Part shown: positions 58,563 through 64,000 of the stretch, one piece after another
Position numbering within the stretch: position 1 is the first letter of the stretch
Layout of the letters: every line of letters starts with the position of its first letter
Source: AP-15 sp963812675
Lineage (GTDB): Bacteria > Pseudomonadota > Alphaproteobacteria > ATCC43930 > CGMCC-115725
DNA length: 64,000 nucleotides
Reading direction: 5' to 3'
NCBI GenBank assembly: GCA_963812675.1
Contig: CAWEWR010000016.1
Location: forward strand, 1 to 64,000
Notes under the pieces: model-generated
What the model was told of the DNA's origin: nothing
Database searches by the model: none
What the model saw: the letters and a program-made list of their open reading frames with translations, nothing else
Made by a program: the position numbers and the translations under genes

Positions 58563-59534
58563 TCACAAACTCGCCGCGACCTCCCGCAATACATTTCGCA
58601 GCCAGGCGACGGCGCGGTCCTCCCCATGGTCGCGATGCCACAATGCCATGATGTCGAAGGGCGGCGATGTATAGGGAGGTTCGAAGAGCTTCAGACGATA
58701 GCCGTCGGCGAAGGCGGCTGCGAGACGGCGCGGCAGCGGCGCCGCCATATCGGACTGGCTGACCACAGCGAGCGCGGCGGGGAAATGCGGCGTCGTCAGG
58801 CCGACCACGCGGCGCAATCCGCGCGCCGCCAGCGCGCCTTGCAGCAACCCGACCTCGCTGCGGGTGACCAGCCGTTCGAGGCCGTGGTCGCTGACATAGC
58901 CGTTGACCGCGTGCTCGTCCTCGCCGGTAGCGGAGATGATCAGATGCGAGAGTGAGGCGAGACATTCGAGGGTAAGTTCGCCGCCGGCCGCCGGGTGGTC
59001 GGCGCTCAATACCCAGACCCGGGTCTCCTGAAACAAGGTTTCACAGACAAACGGCTCGGGCACTCGCCTGAAGCTGCCGATCGCGAGATCGATGCGACCG
59101 GCGAGCAGCGTCTCGGTCACCCCCATATTGCTCGGCCGGATGCGGAGTTCGGCGTTTGGAGCGAGAGCCCGCACCCGGGCAATAAAGCCCGGAACCAGCA
59201 CCGTGCCGACATACTCGCCGCAGGCGATCGTGAAACGCCGTTCTGTCCGCTCGGGCACGAATTCGGTCGGGCCCAGAGCCAACTGCAGCTGCAGCAACCC
59301 TTCGCGGAGGCGCGGGGCGATTTCGGAAGCGCGCGGGGTCGGCCGCATGCCGTCCGCCATCCGCACAAACAGTTCATCATTGAGCACATAGCGCAACCGG
59401 TTCAGCGCGTGGCTGATCGCGGACTGGCTCAGTCCGAGCCGCTCACCGGCACGTGTTACGCTGCGTTCCTCGATCAAGGTGTCAAAGACACGCAGCAAGT
59501 TCAGATCGAGCGAGTGAAAATGCAGATCATGCAT
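58563..59534 (-). CDS. LysR-family transcriptional regulator
   Basis: The 323-residue product has an N-terminal winged HTH (LDLNLLRVFDTLIEERSVTRAGERLGLSQSAISHALNRLRYVL, about 9-51) and a LysR substrate domain (RRFTIACGEYVGTVLVPGFIARV ... IDLAIGSFR). It is divergent from the secreted-protein gene at 59636, with the 59527-59566 motif at its own start; the porin lies convergently downstream. The effector is unknown. It may control the flanking secreted-protein genes. Confidence 0.92.
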   Translation of the reverse strand: MHDLHFHSLDLNLLRVFDTLIEERSVTRAGERLGLSQSAISHALNRLRYVLNDELFVRMADGMRPTPRASEIAPRLREGLLQLQLALGPTEFVPERTERRFTIACGEYVGTVLVPGFIARVRALAPNAELRIRPSNMGVTETLLAGRIDLAIGSFRRVPEPFVCETLFQETRVWVLSADHPAAGGELTLECLASLSHLIISATGEDEHAVNGYVSDHGLERLVTRSEVGLLQGALAARGLRRVVGLTTPHFPAALAVVSQSDMAAPLPRRLAAAFADGYRLKLFEPPYTSPPFDIMALWHRDHGEDRAVAWLRNVLREVAASL

Positions 59535-59566
59535 GAGTGCAATGCGCCACTACAACTTTCATGCAG
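59527..59566. promoter_or_regulatory. Candidate LysR operator upstream of secreted gene 1
   Basis: The 40-base stretch matches 60140-60179 at 27 positions and holds the perfect inverted repeat TGCATGA-N21-TCATGCA (59530-59564). It overlaps the LysR start codon and lies in the divergent gap upstream of 59636, a usual LysR arrangement. Confidence 0.45.
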
Positions 59567-59635
59567 GGGAACCGCGCACACGTATTAGCGTATTCCTAAA
59601 CAACGTATTCCTAAACAAGGAAGGCAGTCTCCGCT

Positions 59636-60013
59636 ATGTCGCGCTTGTCGAAATCGGCCGTTCTGAGCCTCGGATTGTTAGCCGGCATTGCGGCGGCTGC
59701 GCAGGCCCAGTCGGTTTCGTCCCTGCCGCCCCCGAGCGGCGTTACGCCGGCTTCCCCGCCGCCGGTCACCTCCTCCACCCCACTGGTCGGTCCCAAACCC
59801 GGCGGCGGCGCGGTTTGGCAGGAGGAGCATTACCAGCCGGCGCCGAGTTACGATGCCGACAAGACGCAGCATCCGTATTCGACACCGATCGGGCCTAAGC
59901 CCGGATCCTACTCGTCGGGACCGGAAGAACACTACCAAGGGACCCAACAGGATTCGTTACCCGGGCGCCACCCCTACACAATGCCTGGCGTTGGTCCGAG
60001 GCCCGGTGGCTGA
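59636..60013 (+). CDS. Secreted small protein, paralogue 1
   Basis: The 125-residue product has a signal peptide (LSKSAVLSLGLLAGIAAAAQAQS). The mature chain is Pro/Gly/Ser-rich with two HPYxxx(I/V)GPxPG-like blocks: HPYSTPIGPKPGSYSSG and RHPYTMPGVGPRPGG, with EEHY before the second. The paralogue at 60233 has the same plan. A terminator follows. No known domain is recognised, and the gene is divergent from LysR. Confidence 0.78.
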   Translation: MSRLSKSAVLSLGLLAGIAAAAQAQSVSSLPPPSGVTPASPPPVTSSTPLVGPKPGGGAVWQEEHYQPAPSYDADKTQHPYSTPIGPKPGSYSSGPEEHYQGTQQDSLPGRHPYTMPGVGPRPGG

Positions 60014-60046
60014 TCGCCGGTCCGGAACGTCCGATTTAGCATACTG

Positions 60047-60072
60047 AGCCCGCCGGCGCTCGCCGGCGGGCT
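60047..60072 (+). terminator. Terminator-like hairpin after paralogue 1
   Basis: Perfect 12-base arms AGCCCGCCGGCG / CGCCGGCGGGCT around a 2-base gap, followed by a short T-rich tail (TTCG). Confidence 0.65.
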
Positions 60073-60139
60073 TTCGCATTCGCCGATCGGCGCGCCCGAG
60101 ACACGCGGCGAGGCCAGATGATGCAGCGTGAAATGCAAT

Positions 60140-60179
60140 TCATTCATGCGTGCGATGCACAATTATCATTCGTATGCAA
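60140..60179. promoter_or_regulatory. Second copy of LysR-operator-like motif
   Basis: 27 of 40 positions match 59527-59566, with the best match in the first 20 bases. It lies 54 bases upstream of the second secreted gene (60233). Confidence 0.4.
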
Positions 60180-60232
60180 GGAAGGCTTCAGGCAACTTTG
60201 CGTAGAGTTCACCACGATCTGGAGACGCTGTC

Positions 60233-60586
60233 ATGTCGAGCTTGCTCAAATCGGCTGTTCTGAGTCTAGGGGTATTGGCGGGCACCGCCGCGGTCGCGCT
60301 GGCCCAGTCGGTCTCGTCGCTGCCGCCGAGCGGCCCTGAAACACCCTCATATTCTACGGGCAAAATTGTTCCGAACCCAGGCAACAGCAAGAATTGGCAG
60401 GTACAACGCCCTCAGTCCAGGGCTGAATATGAAGCCGACAAGTCGCAGCATCCTTATTCGACATCGATCGGCCCGCAGCCAGGGTCGCACTCCTCGGGCA
60501 AAGACGAGCATTATGAGAGCACCCCTGGCGACAATAGCCCGACCCGCCATCCATACACCTCCAATATTGGTCCTAAGACGAACTAG
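60233..60586 (+). CDS. Secreted small protein, paralogue 2
   Basis: The 117-residue product has a signal peptide (LLKSAVLSLGVLAGTAAVALAQS) almost identical to that of the neighbour. The mature part has HPYSTSIGPQPGSHSSG and RHPYTSNIGPKTN with DEHYEST between. It is a tandem duplicate of 59636-60013 with intermediate divergence, and each copy carries its own upstream motif and terminator. Function unknown. Confidence 0.78.
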   Translation: MSSLLKSAVLSLGVLAGTAAVALAQSVSSLPPSGPETPSYSTGKIVPNPGNSKNWQVQRPQSRAEYEADKSQHPYSTSIGPQPGSHSSGKDEHYESTPGDNSPTRHPYTSNIGPKTN

Positions 60587-60630
60587 CAATCACGCGGCGC
60601 CCGCCTGCGCCGGTATATCCCTTTGCTCGA

Positions 60631-60660
60631 GACCCGCCGGCGTCGCCGGCGGGTCCTTTG
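60631..60660 (+). terminator. Terminator-like hairpin after paralogue 2
   Basis: Perfect 12-base arms GACCCGCCGGCG / CGCCGGCGGGTC with a minimal loop, followed by CTTTG. Confidence 0.65.
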
Positions 60661-60757
60661 CGTAGAATTGACCCCATTCGTCGGAGCTTGATGCGGCGGC
60701 TCGGTCGGGAGCAGATTGTACGGGGCTTTTGACGGCTGTAGCGTAGGGAGGCTTCGG

Positions 60758-62008
60758 ATGGAGAGGCAGTTCTACGACACTCTCGAAACACGCGATCCGG
60801 CCGCACGCGAAGCGGCTTTGATGTCGGCGCTGCCGCAGATCATTGCTGCAGCGAAGGAGCACGCGCCCGCCTATCGCCATCGCCTCGCCGGGGTTCATCC
60901 GGAAGACATCGTCGACCGGCGCAGCTTGGCCGAGCTGCCGCTGACCCGGAAATCCGAGCTGATCGAGCTGCAGCGCCAGAACCCTCCGTTTGGCGGATTG
61001 GCGGCCGCGCCGATATCGGCGCTCCGCCGGGTCTTCGTGTCGCCCGGGCCGATCTACGAACCGGAGGGCCGGCGGCCGGATTACTGGCGTTTCGCGCGGG
61101 CCCTCTTCGCCGCGGGGTTTCGCGCCGGCGACCTGGTGCACAACACCTTCTCCTATCATCTGACCCCGGCCGGCGCGATGGTCGAGAGCGGCGCCGAGGC
61201 TCTCGGCTGCCCGGTGATCCCGGCCGGCACCGGCCAGACCGAGCAGCAATTGCGCACGATCGCCGATCTGCGGCCGGTCGGCTACATCGGGACGCCGTCC
61301 TTCCTCAAGGTGCTGCTCGACCGCGCGGCGAGCGAAGGCGGCGACGTTTCCTCGCTGAAGAAGGCGCTGGTCGGGGCGGAAGCCCTGCCGTCGGCGCTGC
61401 GCGCCGAATTCGGTAGCCGCGGTCTCGGCGTGCTGCAGTGCTACGGCACCGCCGATATCGGCATCATCGCTTACGAGAGCGTGACCCCACAGGGTGAACT
61501 TTGCGAAGGAATGGTGGTCGACGAGGGGATTATTCTCGAGCTGGTCATGCCGGGCACCGGAGAGCCGGTGGCTCCCGGCGAAGTGGGCGAGGTCGTCGTA
61601 ACGACACTGACGCCCGAATATCCGCTCATCCGCTTTGCCACCGGCGACCTGTCGGCGATGCTGCCGGGCCCGAGCCCATGCGGCCGGACAAACCATCGGA
61701 TCAAAGGATGGCTCGGCCGCGCCGACCAGACCACCAAGGTGCGCGGCATGTTCGTGCACCCCGAGCAGGTCGCCGAGATTTTGCGCCGCCACAAATCCAT
61801 CATCCGCGCCCGCCTCGTGGTGGAGCGTCCGCGCAGCACCGACGAGATGACCCTGTTGGCCGAACTCCGCGAGCCGGCGGAGGATCTGGGGCACATCGCC
61901 GAAACCTTGCAGGCCGTCACGAAAATGCGCGGCGCGGTCAGCCGCGTCCCGGAAGGCAACCTGCCCGCCGACGGCAAGCTGATCGAGGATCGACGGCAAT
62001 TGAAATAA
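60758..62008 (+). CDS. PaaK-like adenylate-forming ligase
   Basis: The 416-residue product resembles phenylacetate-CoA ligase type adenylating enzymes: ALPQIIAAAKEHAPAYRHRLAGV at the start, the substrate/ATP region QCYGTADIGIIAYES, a GEVGEVVVTTLTPEYPLIRFATGD block and GWLGRADQTTKVRGMFVHPEQV. The nucleotide loop usually containing SSGTTGxP reads VFVSPGPIYEPEGR and is atypical. AGGGAGG precedes ATG 60758. The acid substrate is unknown; a phenylacetate role is not implied because no other paa genes are near. Confidence 0.85.
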   Translation: MERQFYDTLETRDPAAREAALMSALPQIIAAAKEHAPAYRHRLAGVHPEDIVDRRSLAELPLTRKSELIELQRQNPPFGGLAAAPISALRRVFVSPGPIYEPEGRRPDYWRFARALFAAGFRAGDLVHNTFSYHLTPAGAMVESGAEALGCPVIPAGTGQTEQQLRTIADLRPVGYIGTPSFLKVLLDRAASEGGDVSSLKKALVGAEALPSALRAEFGSRGLGVLQCYGTADIGIIAYESVTPQGELCEGMVVDEGIILELVMPGTGEPVAPGEVGEVVVTTLTPEYPLIRFATGDLSAMLPGPSPCGRTNHRIKGWLGRADQTTKVRGMFVHPEQVAEILRRHKSIIRARLVVERPRSTDEMTLLAELREPAEDLGHIAETLQAVTKMRGAVSRVPEGNLPADGKLIEDRRQLK

Positions 62009-62071
62009 AATTCATCGAAAGGTCACAGTTTTTCCAAACCGGCGTCCCAATCGGGTCCCTATATGGTATGC

Positions 62072-62175
62072 GTAAGGTTGACCCTTACAGGTTTGTCCCC
62101 CAAACCTCGTACTCGGTCGAGCAATTCGACCGTGGCCGCGCGGCTCCGGTTTTCCCCCACCGGAGCCGCTTTTTT
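62072..62175 (+). ncRNA. Candidate structured RNA: three hairpins plus terminator
   Basis: Three perfect hairpins follow each other: GTAAGG/CCTTAC (62072-62088, 5-base loop), AGGTTTG/CAAACCT (62089-62107, loop TCCCC) and CGGTCGA/TCGACCG (62114-62132, loop GCAAT). The terminator at 62140-62175 follows. The region lies in the 178-base gap after the PaaK-like gene. No good -35 is seen before TATATG at 62060, so it may instead be a processed 3' UTR. Architecture resembles alphaproteobacterial trans-acting sRNAs; no family is assigned. Confidence 0.5.
62140..62175 (+). terminator. Strong intrinsic terminator upstream of ccmA
   Basis: A 10-base stem GCGGCTCCGG / CCGGAGCCGC (62140-62149 and 62160-62169) is followed by six T. 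It ends transcription from the PaaK-like gene and the hairpin RNA. Confidence 0.92.
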
Positions 62176-62186
62176 GTCTGCCGAGT

Positions 62187-62852
62187 ATGCTGACCGAACC
62201 CGATCTGGTTGCCGAGAGCCTCGGTTGCCGACGCGGCGAGCGTCTGGTCTTTGCCGGGCTCTCGTTTCTGCTTCCGGCAGGGGGCGCTCTGCTGCTCACC
62301 GGAACGAACGGCAGCGGCAAGACCAGCCTGTTGCGTGTCCTCGCCACACTGATAATGCCGGCCAGCGGCCGTCTTCTCTGGGGCGCTGCGCCAGCCGAGG
62401 CCGAGAGCGCCGCCTATCGCGCGCAGCTGGACTTTGTCGGCCATCAGGATGGCGTCAAACCCGGCCTTACGCCGCGCGAAACGTTGGCGTTCTGGGCAGC
62501 GCTCCGGGGTCTCGAGGCGAGCCGGGTGCCGCGCCTCCTCGACGCAGCGCTGGCCGGATTCGCCCTCGACCGGGTTGCCGACTGGCCATGCCGCTGGCTT
62601 TCCGCGGGCCAACGTCGGCGGGTTGCGCTCGCCCGTCTGATCGCGGCGCCGGTGTCGATCTGGCTGCTCGACGAACCGGCCAGCGGGCTCGACCATGAAA
62701 GCCAATCACGCCTCGAACATGCGGTTGCCGAGCATCGTGCCTCCGGCGGGCGTGTCGTCGTCGCCAGCCATACGCCGATCGACATCGGCCCCGCCACCGC
62801 CATCGCCCTCGATGCCTTTGCGCCGCTATCGGACCATGCAGCCGCCGGCTGA
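62187..62852 (+). CDS. ccmA: Haem exporter ATP-binding protein CcmA
   Basis: The 221-residue ATPase of the CcmABCD system for cytochrome c maturation has Walker A GTNGSGKTSLLR (about 38-49), VGHQDGVKPGLTPRETL typical of CcmA, signature LSAGQRRRVALARL and Walker B IWLLDEPASGLD. It is followed by ccmB after two bases and then ccmC. The strong terminator at 62140 sits just upstream, so the operon needs its own promoter, not clearly visible. Confidence 0.94.
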   Translation: MLTEPDLVAESLGCRRGERLVFAGLSFLLPAGGALLLTGTNGSGKTSLLRVLATLIMPASGRLLWGAAPAEAESAAYRAQLDFVGHQDGVKPGLTPRETLAFWAALRGLEASRVPRLLDAALAGFALDRVADWPCRWLSAGQRRRVALARLIAAPVSIWLLDEPASGLDHESQSRLEHAVAEHRASGGRVVVASHTPIDIGPATAIALDAFAPLSDHAAAG

Positions 62853-62854
62853 GG

Positions 62855-63520
62855 ATGACGGCGTTTCTCGGCCTCTTTCGGCGCGATCTGCGCCTCGCCT
62901 TGCGCCAGGGCGGGGACACCGGTCTCGTCGTCGGGTTCTTTGTCCTCGCTGTCGTATTGTTCCCGTTCGGCGTCGGTCCCGAGCCGGAGGTCCTGCAACG
63001 CGTTGGTGCCGGCATCATCTGGGTGGCTGCGCTGCTGGCGGCCCTGTTGTCGCTCGACCGGCTGTTCGAGGCGGATTATCAGGATGGCGAACTCGATCTG
63101 CTGGCTCTTTCGAGCCTCCCTCTCGAGCTTGCGGTGCTCGCAAAATGCGCTGCGCATTGGGTGGCGACCGGCTTGCCGTTAGCGCTGACCAGCCCGTTTC
63201 TCGCGCTGCTCGTCGATCTCGATCCGGGGTCGATCGCGACCTTGTTCGCAAGCCTGCTGATCGGCACCCCGGCGCTGAGCCTGATCGGCAGCGTCGCGGC
63301 GGCGTTGAGTCTGGGCGCTCGGCGTCAAGGCGTCGTGCTGTCGCTCCTCGTCCTGCCTCTTTACATCCCTCCGCTGATTTTCGGCGCCGGAGCGGTCGAA
63401 GCGAGCGCCGTCGGCAACGGCGCCCGCGCTTATTTGTTGGTCCTCAGCGCGATTACCTTGGCCTCTCTAGCGTTCTGTCCATGGGCGAGCGCTGCGGCCT
63501 TGCGCCAGGCGCTGGAGTAA
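62855..63520 (+). CDS. ccmB: Haem exporter membrane protein CcmB
   Basis: The 221-residue polytopic protein (about six helices) carries the CcmB start FLGLFRRDLRLALRQGGDTGLVVGFFVLAVVLFPFGVGPEPEVL and the IWVAALLAALLSLDRLFEADYQDGELDLL block. It partners CcmA in delivering haem to CcmE. The end (LRQALE) is normal for the family. Confidence 0.94.
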   Translation: MTAFLGLFRRDLRLALRQGGDTGLVVGFFVLAVVLFPFGVGPEPEVLQRVGAGIIWVAALLAALLSLDRLFEADYQDGELDLLALSSLPLELAVLAKCAAHWVATGLPLALTSPFLALLVDLDPGSIATLFASLLIGTPALSLIGSVAAALSLGARRQGVVLSLLVLPLYIPPLIFGAGAVEASAVGNGARAYLLVLSAITLASLAFCPWASAAALRQALE

Positions 63521-63575
63521 GCGCGGCATCGTCGATGCTGACTTGGCGCAAATTCGGGATTACACCTGCCCGGCG

Positions 63576-64000
63576 ATGATTAATTGGCTCGCCAATCCTG
63601 CGCGGTTCATGCGGCTGAGCGCCAAGGCTGTGCCGTGGTGCGGTTGGGCGGCCGCGCTCGTCCTCGCAGTCGGCCTCTTCTGGTCCCTTGTCGTGGCGCC
63701 GCCGGATTACCAGCAGGGCGACACGGTGCGGATCATGTATGTGCATGTTCCGGCTGCCTGGATGGCGCTCAGTGTCTACCTGTTCATAGCAGTGGCGAGC
63801 GCTGTCGCGCTCGTGTGGCGGCATCCGCTGGCCGAAGTGGCGGCCCGCGCCGCCGCTCCGATCGGCGCCGCGTTTACCTTCGTCTGCCTAGCCACCGGCT
63901 CGCTGTGGGGTCGCCCGATGTGGGGCGCCTGGTGGGTGTGGGACGCCCGGCTGACCTCGGTGCTGATCTTGTTCTTTCTCTACCTCGGCTACATCGCCCT
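63576..64000 (+). CDS. ccmC: Haem exporter protein CcmC, cut by window edge
   Basis: From ATG 63576 the frame stays open to the last base (141 complete codons). MYVHVPAAWMALSVYLF gives the first haem-side His, and GRPMWGAWWVWDARLTSVLILFFLYLGYIAL contains the WGxxWxWD haem-handling motif. CcmC transfers haem to CcmE. The rest of the gene (about 100 residues) lies outside the window. Confidence 0.93.
   Translation, partial: MINWLANPARFMRLSAKAVPWCGWAAALVLAVGLFWSLVVAPPDYQQGDTVRIMYVHVPAAWMALSVYLFIAVASAVALVWRHPLAEVAARAAAPIGAAFTFVCLATGSLWGRPMWGAWWVWDARLTSVLILFFLYLGYIA

Noticed and set aside
1..64000. CRISPR array, tRNA or rRNA genes
   Set aside because: No spaced direct-repeat array and no clear tRNA or rRNA sequence was found by eye in the intergenic regions; an Infernal or tRNAscan run would be more sensitive.

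Overview
The window reads as chromosomal DNA of an alphaproteobacterium, possibly Rhodospirillales-like, although the genus is not identifiable by eye. The markers are a permuted two-piece tmRNA, an alpha-type SspB, MmcB, HemJ and a hemE-linked replication origin. The backbone is dense and GC-rich with short operons. The only clearly foreign block is the first 4 kb, which is visibly AT-richer inside.

Layout. (1) 1-4006: an accessory cassette between two copies of the recQ 5' end. It holds a minus-strand unknown gene, an alphaproteobacterial-type SOS box, and a three-gene overlapping operon (small helical protein, HELGH zincin, dCTP-deaminase-like protein). This is the best candidate for an undescribed, possibly defensive, system. 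(2) 4480-29584: mostly minus-strand housekeeping genes. These include cell-wall enzymes, icd, an ECF sigma / anti-sigma / CnrX-like module, fumA, ssrA with sspB, a CoA-binding-MetY fusion, rho, and hemJ-hemH-hemE. (3) 29585-29986: the predicted oriC with DnaA boxes. (4) 29987-45868: mostly plus-strand genes: PPDK regulator, maf, aroE, coaE, dnaQ, (secB), Tim44-like, mltA, lldEFG, Smr, hldE, ABCD-type transporter, lysS. (5) 45872-48938: a NitT/TauT-type ABC transporter whose ATPase gene is frameshifted. (6) 49123-54170: a partner-switching cluster (STAS-metallohydrolase fusion, CHASE2-PP2C phosphatase, OmpA and FecR proteins, RsbW-like kinase). (7) 54178-62008: frameshifted cobS, a 2OG oxygenase, PagL-like protein, DcaP-like porin, LysR regulator, two secreted paralogues, a PaaK-like ligase. 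(8) 62072-64000: a string of RNA hairpins ending in a terminator, then ccmA-ccmB-ccmC running off the window.

Gene direction flips at 29.6-30.0 kb: genes to the left run mainly leftward and genes to the right mainly rightward. This is expected around a bidirectional origin and supports the oriC call. ssrA lies directly upstream of sspB, so the tagging RNA and the adaptor that delivers tagged proteins to ClpXP are neighbours. Two genes (the ABC ATPase at 46659 and cobS at 54829) each carry an apparent one-base insertion. These may be real decay or base-calling errors.
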